64,000 bases of DNA from JAXGPP01 sp040766885 (GCA_040766885.1 JAXGPP010000010.1:62001-126000); one strand, 5' to 3'; numbered from the stretch's first letter, positions 51,881 to 60,573 are shown. The notes: a model not told the origin generated them from the letters alone. Program-made: numbers and translations.

Positions 51881-53530
51881 CTACTCCTCTTTCTCCGCGT
51901 TCGCTTTCTTCTCCGCCTGCTGACGCATCCGCACGGCCGGTTCAAGATCGGCCTTGGTGAGAATGCTGGTGTACTCCTCCGTCTTGAACGGGCCAGCTTT
52001 CATGGTCACCTTGACATGGTATTCAGCAGCCACTTCCGATGGTACTCGCCACGAGTACGCGCAGGTGAAGCCTCAGCCATACCGGAAAGTGCCCTCGGTC
52101 ACCACCTCACCCTCCTTGTCGGTGATGGTGAACTTCGGCGCGTCCGGTCGCTGACCGTCAACCCGCAGATCGCTGCACACCTCGCCGGCAGAACCCACCA
52201 TCGACAGGCTCAGATTGACCTCGCCCGTCGGTTGAGCGTAGCCGACTTTGACGACCGGTTTGAACGGCGGCCCGAAAGGCAACTCGGCTGTTTCTCCCTC
52301 GCGGACCACGATCGTCGGGCAGTCCTTCGTAGCATCGGCCGAAACGATCGTGTAGCGAGGGCCCCCGGCCGGACTCACCGCCGAGCGGCCGGTAAGGGCC
52401 TCCACCAGCGCCGATAGCAGCGACTTGACCCCGCCTTCCGGTGTGGCCGGGTCTTCTTTTGCCGGCTCAGGGGCCAGGCCCGTTCCGTCAATCGTGTAGC
52501 TCAACAGCTTCCACTTGCCCACGGGCAACGCGACCGGTTCATTACCTCCCTTGATCTTGAGGAAGCCCCGGTCTCCGTAGATCACCGCCCGGAAGTTCTT
52601 GTTGGGATTGGCGACACTTCCCAGGGCAACCTCCGCCGGCGAAAGCGTCAGTTCGTCGCCGGAGGGTGATGCCTTCAGTTCGTAGAACTTATCGTCGAGG
52701 CTGACCAGTTCCGAGACGTAATGCCGGAAATCATTGCTGGTAACCTCGTAAGGAGAAATCTGGTTCTCTGCTTTCGCATCGATCAACAGCATGTCGCCCT
52801 GCTCGGGGTAGACCTGCCCGTCGGACGTAGTGACGTCGCTCCGAATGCGGATTCGGTCGTCGTAGCGGCCATTGCTGTTGAAGTCCAGCAGCGCCAAGCG
52901 GTGCGACTTGCCCTCCAGCGTGATCTCGCCCACACGGTACGCCGCCGCGTTGAGCGAGGCTGAGGCATAACGAAAGTCGTCGCTGCTGTAACTCTCGTTG
53001 ACGCTCATGAAGAACGCGTAGTCGACTTGCTTGCCTTCGACGTCGATCGTGACATCCATGCGGGGAAAGCTCGCGTAGTAATACTGGGCGGCCACACTGC
53101 CGGAGTTGCTTTCCGCCTTGACGACCTCGTCGTCGGTCAGATCGCCGTTCAGATTGGCGTCGAAACGCAGCAGGCGGTACCCCTTCGACTGGCCTTCTTC
53201 CGTATCGAACACAAAGGCATACTTGCCCGACCCGAGCCCGGCGACGCCCCGGAACGGGTGTTCCGAGTTGTACTTTTCCGGCTCTTTCTTGACGACCTTC
53301 TGGAATTCCTTCGACGATGCGTCGCTCGCCTCGCGGTCCTTCATGATCTGCATGAAGAAATGTTGAGGGTAGGTGTAGCGGTAGAGCATGTCGTCGCCCG
53401 CCCGAATCACGCGTGCCGAGCCCTCGGCACGCTTTAGCTCGAGCTTCACGGTCTCGGCCGAGACCGGCACGGAGAGCATCACCCCGGCGGCGAGGCTCGC
53501 ACCGAGCAGAAATCGCCTCCACACGTTCAT
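51881..53530 (-). CDS. Candidate selenoprotein: exported beta-rich protein with U-x3-C motif
   Basis: 549 residues when the in-frame UGA at 52073-52075 is read as selenocysteine; plain reading stops at 485. A signal peptide (RRFLLGASLAAGVMLSVPVS, cleaved after A25) sends it out of the cytoplasm. EF-hand-like loops are at residues 124-135 (DANLNGDLTDDE) and near 216 (DFNSNGRYDD). Ig/beta-sandwich domains fill the C-terminal half. The sequence flows naturally across the UGA: EGTFRYG-U486-GFTCAYSWRVP, then EVAAEYHVKVTMKAGPFKTE, 64 codons with normal codon use to a TAG. U486 and C490 could form a selenenylsulfide. A hairpin with the bacterial SECIS layout follows the UGA, and a selC gene lies 1.5 kb upstream on the same strand. 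I know no named family for it. Confidence 0.8.
52042..52058 (-). promoter_or_regulatory. Candidate bacterial SECIS element 1
   Basis: In the mRNA, 14 nt after the UGA, GTACTCG pairs perfectly with CGAGTAC (7 bp) around the loop UGG. The loop starts 21 nt after the UGA and has a G in its first two bases, as bacterial SECIS elements do. The hairpin is inside the coding extension. Confidence 0.7.
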
Positions 53531-53594
53531 AGGCTGCGTCCTCCCATGGTTGCGGAGAAACGCCGGACGGCGATGCCAGGCCTACAACGACCCG

Positions 53595-54452
53595 TCACGG
53601 CCTTTCCTTCGTTCCTTCCAATGTGACCAAGTCCTTTGCGCACCCCCCGCTTGTATCGCCAAATGCAGTTCCGACCGACAACGCACCGCAGCGGATGCAT
53701 TCCAGGCAGCGGATGCACCGCGACTCTCCGGCACGACGCTCGGACCGGCCACGGACATCGCACACCTGGCCGCAGATCTCGCAGTCGTTGCACTCGTCGG
53801 ACTGAAACCGCACGAACCAGAACGACACGCGGTTGCAGAGTCCGAAAATCGCTCCCAGCGGACAGAGCATCGTGCACCACGGCCGCCACACAAAGAGCAT
53901 GGCGACCAAAACAACGCCGAGGATGATCAGCTTGGTTGCACTCGGCCAGACAAGTGTCTCGCCGGCGGCCGCCAGTTGCGCCGTCAGCGGCAGTCCGGCC
54001 TCCAATGCCCCAGCGGGACAGAGCCGGCAGAAGAACAGCGGGCTCGCCTCGCTGAAGAAGTAAGGCACCGCGAGGACGAACACGATGAGTACTACATAAC
54101 GGATCGAGCCGAGCCACGCCGGCAGCCGGAACTTGGGAGCCGGAATCCGTCCGACCATATCCTGCAGAAATCCGAACGGGCATGCCCAGCCACACACCAT
54201 GCTGCCGAACATCGCACCGACCGCGACGAGCGTGCCCACTGCAAGGTAGGGGAATTGGTGCAGTGCGCTGAAGTTCGCCAGCACGCCGATGGGGCAGGCA
54301 AACGTGGCCAGCGGGCAGGAATAGCAATGGAAGACGGGCGAACAGATCGTGTGCAGCTTGAAGAAAGGCGCCAGCCACAGCAGGGCGAACGCCGCTTGCA
54401 CGAGCGTTCGACGCTCGACGAACTTTCGCAGAATTGAGTGCTTTCGGGCCAT
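53595..54452 (-). CDS. NapH/CcoG-like membrane polyferredoxin
   Basis: 285 residues from the ATG at 54452. AGGAAGG lies 11 nt before it; the ATG at 54461 has almost no spacing to that site. Several membrane helices (SIRYVVLIVFVLAVPYFFSE, KLIILGVVLVAMLFVWRPW) alternate with Cys motifs of the NosR/NapH/YccM group: CYSCPLATFACP, CGWACPFGF, CRLCPAG and CTMLCPLG. Two C-terminal 4Fe-4S-like sets follow (CNDCEICGQVC, CIRCLECIRC). Such proteins pass electrons across or along the cytoplasmic membrane to a periplasmic partner. It sits between two selenoprotein genes on the same strand (gaps 16 and 64 nt), so it probably reduces or oxidises them. Confidence 0.88.
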   Translation of the reverse strand: MARKHSILRKFVERRTLVQAAFALLWLAPFFKLHTICSPVFHCYSCPLATFACPIGVLANFSALHQFPYLAVGTLVAVGAMFGSMVCGWACPFGFLQDMVGRIPAPKFRLPAWLGSIRYVVLIVFVLAVPYFFSEASPLFFCRLCPAGALEAGLPLTAQLAAAGETLVWPSATKLIILGVVLVAMLFVWRPWCTMLCPLGAIFGLCNRVSFWFVRFQSDECNDCEICGQVCDVRGRSERRAGESRCIRCLECIRCGALSVGTAFGDTSGGCAKDLVTLEGTKERP

Positions 54453-54465
54453 GGCCACCATGCCC
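54446..54465 (-). promoter_or_regulatory. Candidate bacterial SECIS element 2, overlapping the next gene's start
   Basis: In the mRNA, 12 nt after the UGA, GGGCATGG pairs with CCATG(G)CCC (8 bp, one bulged G) around the loop UGG, which starts 20 nt after the UGA. Loop sequence and distance match element 1. Both possible ATG codons of the polyferredoxin gene lie in this stem, so folding could hide its start. Confidence 0.65.
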
Positions 54466-54468
54466 TTC

Positions 54469-54858
54469 CTAATGCACTCAGGTAGGGCAGAGCGACGGCG
54501 CCTTGCCGCTGTAGGTTCGTTTGAGCACGCCGTTGGCCAGTGTGACGCCGCCGAACGTCACTTCCCGCACCAGCACGTATTCCGGTTCTTCTTTCACCGT
54601 TTCAATCTTCCGCGTTACCTGCTCGGTGAGCGGTTTGAACGGAGGCGGCTGATCGAAGCCGGGTGGGCCGAAGCCCGGCGGTCCAAACGGAAAATCGGCC
54701 ACATCAGGCGGGCCGAACGGCTGAATGGTAATCGTCTCGGTTGTCTCCGATTCCTCAACGATCGGGACGATGTTTCCGAGCATGGCATACCCGATGGCGG
54801 CAAATCCCGCAGAGAGCAGCACCGCGGGCGCGATCACACGTCGTCCGAGATTCCGCAT
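54469..54858 (-). CDS. Candidate selenoprotein: small membrane protein ending C-P-T-U-V-H
   Basis: 129 residues when the UGA at 54478-54480 is read as selenocysteine; the next codons are Val, His and TAG. One N-terminal membrane helix (VIAPAVLLSAGFAAIGYAML) anchors it. A Pro/Phe/Gly-rich stretch (PFGPPDVADFPFGPPGFGPP) forms a flexible arm, followed by EYVLVREVTFGGVTLANGVL and KRTYSGKAPSLC124-PT-U127. C-x-x-U is a classical thiol-selenol redox pair, and a near C-terminal position resembles the mobile tails of thioredoxin reductases. The SECIS-like hairpin and selC upstream support Sec. Because only two codons follow the UGA, the case rests on the motif and hairpin rather than on extension length. 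Confidence 0.65.
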
Positions 54859-54993
54859 GAATTGCCCTCAATCGGCGGCCGCGAGAGAATGAATCTGTTC
54901 CGTCAGGCGATCTTTCAGAATCCAGTATCTGGCACCGCTTGGTGTCGCGTGCCCCCAGGCCTGAATCGATCAGAAGAAAAACTTCGGCTCAAA

Positions 54994-55086
54994 CGGAGGC
55001 GAATGGGAATCGAACCCACCCAGGACTCTTGCGAACCCCACACTGGTTTTGAAGACCAGGGGCACCACCAGGCACCAGTCACCTCC
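54994..55086 (-). tRNA. selC: tRNA-Sec (anticodon UCA)
   Basis: The 93-nt gene folds as a selenocysteine tRNA. An 8-bp acceptor stem joins GGAGGTGA to TCGCCTCC. The 6-bp D stem is GGTGCC-TGGT-GGTGCC. The anticodon stem CTGGT/ACCAG carries the loop CTTCAAA with anticodon TCA. The long variable arm is around TGGGGTTCGCAAGAGTCCTG, the T arm is GTGGG-TTCGATT-CCCAT, and the discriminator is G. CCA is not encoded. The long acceptor and D stems set it apart from serine tRNAs. It shows that the organism decodes UGA as selenocysteine. selA, selB and selD are not in the window. Confidence 0.96.
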
Positions 55087-55309
55087 CGTCGATCCGCCCG
55101 GCCCGGCGGCCTCGCCACCCGGAGACGGTCACTTGAGCGCATTCTAGTGCGAGAGGCGCGATAGACGCAACGCCCCCACTTGCGGGGATTAGAGCGTCAG
55201 CCCTTCCGGTACTGTTCGGGGGAGATTCCCCTTGCCCACCGACGCCTAGTCTGGCCAAGATAGTAAAAGGTGTTATTAGCTTACTAGGCTTCTTGGTGAA
55301 TGCCCGCCC

Positions 55310-56077
55310 ATGAACCGTCTCATACTGGCCGTTCTGCCGCTCGTCCTATGCAGTGTCGCCGCCGGTCAGACCGGCCAAATGGGGATCGATACCTTTGTCG
55401 ATGTGATCCACGACGAAGACGGTCGGCCGCTCCTGGTGATCAGCTATCCCTGGCAGGTCCACGAGAAGGCCTCGATCGAAGTCGGCACGCTTCCGCCCGA
55501 TGCCTCGCTCATTCCTCAACTGCGGCCGCTGCAGTTCCAGGCCCAGATTCTCAAGGGGTCGGTAAGCCGTGCCGTGTTGGAGGTCGAAAACGGTTCATTC
55601 ACGGCACCGACGAGCATGTCGTTTACTGCCGATGACATCCAGTTTGAGGTAATTGGGCAGCGAAACTCGCTCGGTGCGCCCTCGGCGGTCGTCGTCTGGC
55701 AGGCGAGGCTCCAACGTCCCGTCGATCGGGCCGAAGAACTCCTTGCCAAGCTCCAGGCCGAACAGGAAGCGCAAGAGGCCCAGACATCGGCCCAGAAGTC
55801 CACCATCAGCGAGGCGGCGAGGGCCGCGCGGGACGAAGGCTTGACGAATCGCGCCGCCTTTTATCCATTAAGGCCTTGGAGCCTCGACCGGCGGACGCTA
55901 TACCTCGATCTGCCCGAAACTTACTTCGCCCAGCCGAGCAAGCTCCGCGTGTGGTTCATGCGCAGCCGCGATGTCGTGTGGACGGAGACGGTCGACTGGC
56001 CGGGCTACCCCCAACCGCCCGCGCCGGCCGCCAGCGTTCCAGCGCCCACACGGCCCGCCTCGCCGCCGGCAAATTAG
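55310..56077 (+). CDS. Exported protein of unknown function, first gene of a Ton/Tol-like operon
   Basis: 255 residues with a signal peptide (MNRLILAVLPLVLCSVAAGQ). The body is beta-rich (TFVDVIHDEDGRPLLVISYP, FQAQILKGSVSRAVLEVENG), and a helical linker (ELLAKLQAEQEAQEAQTSAQ) precedes a second small domain (LYLDLPETYFAQPSKLRVWF). The C-terminus is Pro/Ala-rich. It lies 27 nt before the exbB-like gene on the same strand. A role as periplasmic partner of the channel is inferred from order only. Confidence 0.75.
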   Translation: MNRLILAVLPLVLCSVAAGQTGQMGIDTFVDVIHDEDGRPLLVISYPWQVHEKASIEVGTLPPDASLIPQLRPLQFQAQILKGSVSRAVLEVENGSFTAPTSMSFTADDIQFEVIGQRNSLGAPSAVVVWQARLQRPVDRAEELLAKLQAEQEAQEAQTSAQKSTISEAARAARDEGLTNRAAFYPLRPWSLDRRTLYLDLPETYFAQPSKLRVWFMRSRDVVWTETVDWPGYPQPPAPAASVPAPTRPASPPAN

Positions 56078-56104
56078 GTAGTTTCGTCTTTCACGGAGGA
56101 AACC

Positions 56105-56941
56105 TTGCTCAATAGCAGACTCTTGGCCGCAGCGCTCGTTGCGACAGTGTGGTGGGCGGTGGTGGGCATCGCCGCGGGCCAGGAACCGCCGGCTCAAGAT
56201 GGGCCGCCTGCCGTAACCGCCGCCCAATCGACGGCCCCGCGCGGCAGTTCGCCCACCGAGTCGCAGGGCTGGACGACGTGGCAGATCATCAACGCGGGCG
56301 GTGTTGTCGGTTTACTCATCATCCTGCTGTCCATCGCCGCGGTGGCCCTGGTCATCGAGCACTCCCTGATGCTCCGCGCTGCGGTGCTCATGCCTCCCGG
56401 GCTGGCCGACGAAGTGCGAGGGCTGGTGGCCGGCGGCCGTACTGCCCAGGCCGCCGAGTTGTGCCAGGCCCGGCCCAGCTTCCTGGCGGGAGTTCTCTCT
56501 GACGGTCTCGCTGAAGTCGAAGGCGGTTGGCCGGCAGTCGAGAAGGCGATCGAAGACTCGCTGGCTCAGCACACTGCCCGGTTGGTTCGCAAGGTTGAGT
56601 ACCTCTCGGTCATCGCCAACGTTGCCCCCATGCTCGGCCTGCTGGGCACCGTAATGGGTATGATCGTCGCCTTCCGCGAAGTGGCTGAGACGCAGGGCGC
56701 CGCCCGTGCGGCGGATCTGGCCGAAGGCATCTACCTCGCATTGGTGACGACGGTTGAGGGGCTGGTCGTGGCCATCCCCACGCTCGGCGCGCTGGCCGTG
56801 CTCCGCAACCGCCTTGACCAGCTTGTGGCAGAAGCAGCCAACATGGCCGAACACGCGTTCCTTCCCTTGAAGCGCGCCCGGCCAGCGACGGCACCGCCGG
56901 CGCGAGCCCCTTCACCGCCGCCGGTGGGAGGTACTCGCTGA
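56105..56941 (+). CDS. exbB: ExbB/TolQ-like proton channel subunit
   Basis: 278 residues; TTG start directly after GGAGGAAACC. An N-terminal signal-like helix (LLAAALVATVWWAVVGIAAG) is followed by the ExbB helices: IINAGGVVGLLIILLSIAAV, then LSVIANVAPMLGLLGTVMGM with the ring-type motif, and IYLALVTTVEGLVVAIPTLG. With ExbD it makes a proton-driven motor in the inner membrane. The A of its stop TGA is also the A of the next gene's ATG (TGATG), so translation is coupled. Confidence 0.92.
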   Translation: MLNSRLLAAALVATVWWAVVGIAAGQEPPAQDGPPAVTAAQSTAPRGSSPTESQGWTTWQIINAGGVVGLLIILLSIAAVALVIEHSLMLRAAVLMPPGLADEVRGLVAGGRTAQAAELCQARPSFLAGVLSDGLAEVEGGWPAVEKAIEDSLAQHTARLVRKVEYLSVIANVAPMLGLLGTVMGMIVAFREVAETQGAARAADLAEGIYLALVTTVEGLVVAIPTLGALAVLRNRLDQLVAEAANMAEHAFLPLKRARPATAPPARAPSPPPVGGTR

Positions 56942-57381
56942 TGCGACCGCCGACGTCCAGCGCGCGGGCTGGTCTGGGCATCAATATGACGCCGATGATC
57001 GATGTTGTCTTCCAGTTAATCATCTTCTTCCTTGTTGCCAGCCATCTCGCGCGGCAAGAGACGCAGGTCGAGGTCGATCTTCCCACTGCCGCCAGCGGCC
57101 ACCAGGAGGACGAACAGCCTGAGCTTCGCCGGGTGGTGGTCAACGTGCTGCCAGGAATCGGTACGGATGGCCGCGTGCAGGTCGGCGGCCGGCTGCTGAC
57201 GCACTCGGAACTGGCTGCCATGATCCAGTACGAAAGCCGTAGCGGCGACCGCGGTTTGGAAGTCCGCATCCGCTCCGACCGCCGCATGCCTTACCGGGCC
57301 GTCGAACCCATTCTCCTGTCCTGCGCACGCGCCGGAGTCTGGAACGTCACGTTCGCCGTGGTGGAGTCCGTCAGCCGTTGA
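56941..57381 (+). CDS. exbD: ExbD/TolR-like protein, first copy
   Basis: 146 residues. A short cytoplasmic start is followed by NMTPMIDVVFQLIIFFLVAS, with the proton-carrying D21, and a periplasmic domain (ARQETQVEVDLPTAASGHQE, RVVVNVLPGIGTDGRVQVGG) of the ExbD/TolR type. It works with ExbB as the moving or energy-transmitting partner. Coupled to exbB by overlap; a second exbD-like gene follows after about 125 nt. Confidence 0.92.
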   Translation: MRPPTSSARAGLGINMTPMIDVVFQLIIFFLVASHLARQETQVEVDLPTAASGHQEDEQPELRRVVVNVLPGIGTDGRVQVGGRLLTHSELAAMIQYESRSGDRGLEVRIRSDRRMPYRAVEPILLSCARAGVWNVTFAVVESVSR

Positions 57382-57506
57382 TTCTGTAGTATCGAGGTGG
57401 GCATCAGAAGAGAACCACGTCCACCGCACCGAAACTGGAATGTCGATAGGAAATGCTGCCCACGTAGTCGTTTGTGACGCACTTACCTGCCAAGCCTCTC
57501 TTATCC

Positions 57507-57947
57507 ATGCGTTTGCCCAGCACTCGGAGCCACGCCAAGCAATACGACAACGTGATGACGCCGATGATCGACGTCATCTTCCAGCTCATGGTGTTCTTCG
57601 TTTGCACCGCCAGTTTCCAGGCGGTGGAAGCGATCCTGCCGACCACCTTCGCGTTGCCCGGCAGTGTTGGTGCCGCGGCGGCGGAAATGCCTGAGGATCT
57701 GGATGAGATCGTGGTTGAGATGCTGTGGGGCGACGGCCGCGTCTCGTGGCGGATCAACGATCGCGATTACGCCCGGCTCGATGAAGTCCGCGACGTGCTG
57801 GCGGCGGTTGCCGGGATCAAGATCGATGTGCCTGTAATCCTCGACATTGACGGCGACGTGCCGTTGGAGCGTGTGATCGACGTTTACGACATTTGTCGGC
57901 AATTGGGGCTCATGAAGGTGCAGTTTGCCGCCTCGTCGGAAGTGTGA
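57507..57947 (+). CDS. exbD: ExbD/TolR-like protein, second copy
   Basis: 146 residues from the ATG at 57507; GTG 57474 is also open. YDNVMTPMIDVIFQLMVFFV carries the Asp of the family, and the periplasmic domain reads DLDEIVVEMLWGDGRVSWRI, then RDVLAAVAGIKIDVPVILDI. Two different ExbD subunits may form a heterodimer inside one ExbB pentamer. The stop is 13 nt before the likely start of the TPR gene. Confidence 0.9.
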   Translation: MRLPSTRSHAKQYDNVMTPMIDVIFQLMVFFVCTASFQAVEAILPTTFALPGSVGAAAAEMPEDLDEIVVEMLWGDGRVSWRINDRDYARLDEVRDVLAAVAGIKIDVPVILDIDGDVPLERVIDVYDICRQLGLMKVQFAASSEV

Positions 57948-57960
57948 GGGAGATCACCGA

Positions 57961-60573
57961 GTGCCGATGTTGGGCGAAAAGGTTGGTGTCTGGCCGGGCA
58001 AGATCCCTTCACGTAGCGCGGCCGCGGCCGGACATGCTTCGTGGCGCCGGTCATCCGCCCCACCTGATGCTGCCGGGGTAACACGCTCATTGGCGGCGTT
58101 TGTGTTCCTCGCCCTGACCGCTTCCGCGGCCCTGGCCGACAGTTCGACCGACGCTCGCTTTCTGGCCGCTCTCCGCCAGCGGAGCCTGTTCGAGCTTGCC
58201 GAGGCATACTGCCGCCAGGAACTGGTCAGGCCGGGTGTGCCGGAAATTCGTCAGGCGGAACTGGTGATCGAACTCTCCGCGACGCTAGCCGAGGCGGCCG
58301 CCAGCTCTGCACCCGAAAACCGCGTTTCGCTATGGCAACGAGCCGAGCAAGTGGCAGACGATTTCGTCCGGCAGCATCCGGAGAACCCGCGCGTGCTCCA
58401 GGTGCGGCTGCAACGATCGCTGGTGGTGCTTGCCCAGGGCGAGTTGGCCCGGCAGGAATCGCAGGTCGCCGCCACGCCAGAGCCGCTTGTGGAGCAATCG
58501 CGCACCGCGCTCCGCGAAGCGATTCGCCAACTGGATCAGCTTTCGGAGGATGTCGAGACCGAGCTGCGCACACTCAGTCGGCCGGGTAGCTCGCCGCGCG
58601 ATGGTCGGCTGAGCGAGCTGGAACTCCTCTGGTTTTCGCGACACATCCAGTACCAGCACGCCCGTGCGTACCAGAATCAGGCCCAATGCTACCCGGCTGA
58701 GAGCCCCGATCGTGCCAACGCCCTTGCCCGAGCCGTCGACCGGCTCGATCCGCTCGCGCGACTGGACGCGACCGACCCGCTGGTCTGGAGCGCCCGACTG
58801 GACGAAGCTATATGCCATCGTCTCCTGGGTGACTACCGCGCCGCCCGCGAGAGGCTTGACGCCCTGGTGGCCGCCGGTCCGCCGACGCACGTTCTGCTCC
58901 GCGCCGGCGCTGAACGGATTCGGCTTGCGCTGGCCGAGAACCGTGTCGCTGACGCGGTGGCCTTTCTCTCGGCCGGCCGGCAGCGGGAAGGCGCCGTCTC
59001 GGGAGATCTGGATTACGCGTGGCTGGAGACCATGCTTGCGGCTTGGCGGGCGTCCAGCGATGCGGGCGATCAGGCAAAGGCCGCCGAGTGGCAGGTCAAG
59101 GCGGCGGAGATGGTCCGAATCATCCAGGTTTCACACGGTCCCTACTGGACGCGAAGGGCGCAGTTGCTCGTGGCCTCATCGATGGGCAGCCAGTCGGCGA
59201 GCCTCGACATACTCGTGCAAGCGGCGGAGAACGCCTGGCACGGCGGCAACCCCGACGATGCGCTCGCCGCCTATGACCGAGCGCGAGCGACGGCGCGGCA
59301 GCAAGGAGAACTGACGCGGGCTTTCGAATTGGGGCGGACTGCGGCGGCGATCGAGCAGAAGCGCGCCCGTTATGCCGAGGCCATGGCCCGCTATCGCGAA
59401 GTGGCTCTCGACATGCCATCCCAGCCCAAGGCAGCCGAAGCCCACATGGTGGCGATCTACTGTGCCGCACAGCTTGCGCGAAGCGACCCGGCGCAGCTTG
59501 AACGCCTTGGCCCGCTGCTCGCGGAGCACATTTCCGCCTGGCCCCAGTCATCCACTGCCGACGAAGCCCGCTGGCAACTGGGCCGCCTGCGGCAGCAGGA
59601 AGGCGACTGGCCCGCGGCGATCGCGGCCTTCCGCGCCGTATCGCCCGCCTATGCGGGATATGAGAAGGTGATTGCGGCCGCGGAGCAGGCATGGCTCGCC
59701 CTGATTGAAGCCAGGCAGGCCGCCGGGGAGCCAACCGAGGCGGTAGTCCGCGAGGCGGCGGAGTGGTTCGAGTCGCTCGCTTCGAGTTCGGCTACAGACG
59801 ACGCGGCTGTGTCGGCGTCGATCCGGCGTCGGGCCGCACTGGCCTCCGCGCGAATCCGGCTCAACGATCTGCCAGCCGGGTATGCGGCTGCGGAACGGGT
59901 GCTGTCCTCCGCCCTTTCCAACGCGGCCGACGCACCGCCGGATTGGGTTGGCGCCGCGCGCGCCATAAGGGTCTATGCCCTGGCGGGACAGGGGCGGCAG
60001 GCCGACGCCTCGTCCGCACTGGAAGAGATTGCCGGGGCAGGCGTCCAGCCGCTGTTGGAACTGATTACCGGTCTCCGCCGCGCAACACGGGAGGCGGCCG
60101 CCGGGTCCCGGACCGAATTGGCGGAACTTGCTCTCCGGGCAATTGAACTTGTCGGGCCGCAACGAGCGCAGCTCACCCCCTCGCAGCGTCAGGCAGTCGA
60201 GCGGGCGCGGGCTGAGTCGCTGGCCGATGCAGGCCGCCGACAGGAAGCCAGCGACGAGTACGGCAAGCTGGCGGCGCGATATCCGCGTGACGGGGCGATC
60301 CAGGAGGGCTACGCCCGATTCCTGCAGGTGGCAACAGATCGGCCTTCGCTCGAAGCCGCTCTTGCCCAGTGGCGCCAGATCGAGAAGCAGTCACCCACCG
60401 GCACCGATCGCTGGTTCCGCGCCAAGTACGAGATGGCTTCGCTCCACTACCGGCTCGGCAACAAGCCGCAAACCGCGGCCATCATCCGGCAGCTTCAGGT
60501 TCTTCAGCCCGATCTGGGCGGCGAGGAACTCAGGGGCCGATTTCTTGAACTGCTGTCCAAGGCAACCCAATAG
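57961..60573 (+). CDS. Large exported TPR protein of the Ton/Tol-like operon
   Basis: About 870 residues from a GTG at 57961, preceded by GGGAG; an ATG two codons later is possible. The N-terminal signal is long, with its hydrophobic core at SLAAFVFLALTASAALADSS. The rest is an alpha-helical solenoid of many TPR-like units (RSLFELAEAYCRQELVRPGV, YQHARAYQNQAQCYPAESPD, ARYAEAMARYREVALDMPSQ, EASDEYGKLAARYPRDGAIQ). It resembles YbgF/CpoB-like and tol-associated TPR proteins in position but is far longer. It probably stands in the periplasm and connects the ExbB-ExbD motor with envelope partners. Confidence 0.85.
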   Translation: MPMLGEKVGVWPGKIPSRSAAAAGHASWRRSSAPPDAAGVTRSLAAFVFLALTASAALADSSTDARFLAALRQRSLFELAEAYCRQELVRPGVPEIRQAELVIELSATLAEAAASSAPENRVSLWQRAEQVADDFVRQHPENPRVLQVRLQRSLVVLAQGELARQESQVAATPEPLVEQSRTALREAIRQLDQLSEDVETELRTLSRPGSSPRDGRLSELELLWFSRHIQYQHARAYQNQAQCYPAESPDRANALARAVDRLDPLARLDATDPLVWSARLDEAICHRLLGDYRAARERLDALVAAGPPTHVLLRAGAERIRLALAENRVADAVAFLSAGRQREGAVSGDLDYAWLETMLAAWRASSDAGDQAKAAEWQVKAAEMVRIIQVSHGPYWTRRAQLLVASSMGSQSASLDILVQAAENAWHGGNPDDALAAYDRARATARQQGELTRAFELGRTAAAIEQKRARYAEAMARYREVALDMPSQPKAAEAHMVAIYCAAQLARSDPAQLERLGPLLAEHISAWPQSSTADEARWQLGRLRQQEGDWPAAIAAFRAVSPAYAGYEKVIAAAEQAWLALIEARQAAGEPTEAVVREAAEWFESLASSSATDDAAVSASIRRRAALASARIRLNDLPAGYAAAERVLSSALSNAADAPPDWVGAARAIRVYALAGQGRQADASSALEEIAGAGVQPLLELITGLRRATREAAAGSRTELAELALRAIELVGPQRAQLTPSQRQAVERARAESLADAGRRQEASDEYGKLAARYPRDGAIQEGYARFLQVATDRPSLEAALAQWRQIEKQSPTGTDRWFRAKYEMASLHYRLGNKPQTAAIIRQLQVLQPDLGGEELRGRFLELLSKATQ

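Noticed and set aside
53595..53597. UGA stop of the polyferredoxin gene as a third Sec codon
   Set aside because: The sequence after it does not continue as a plausible protein, it lacks a Cys partner, and I see no suitable hairpin with a UGG loop.
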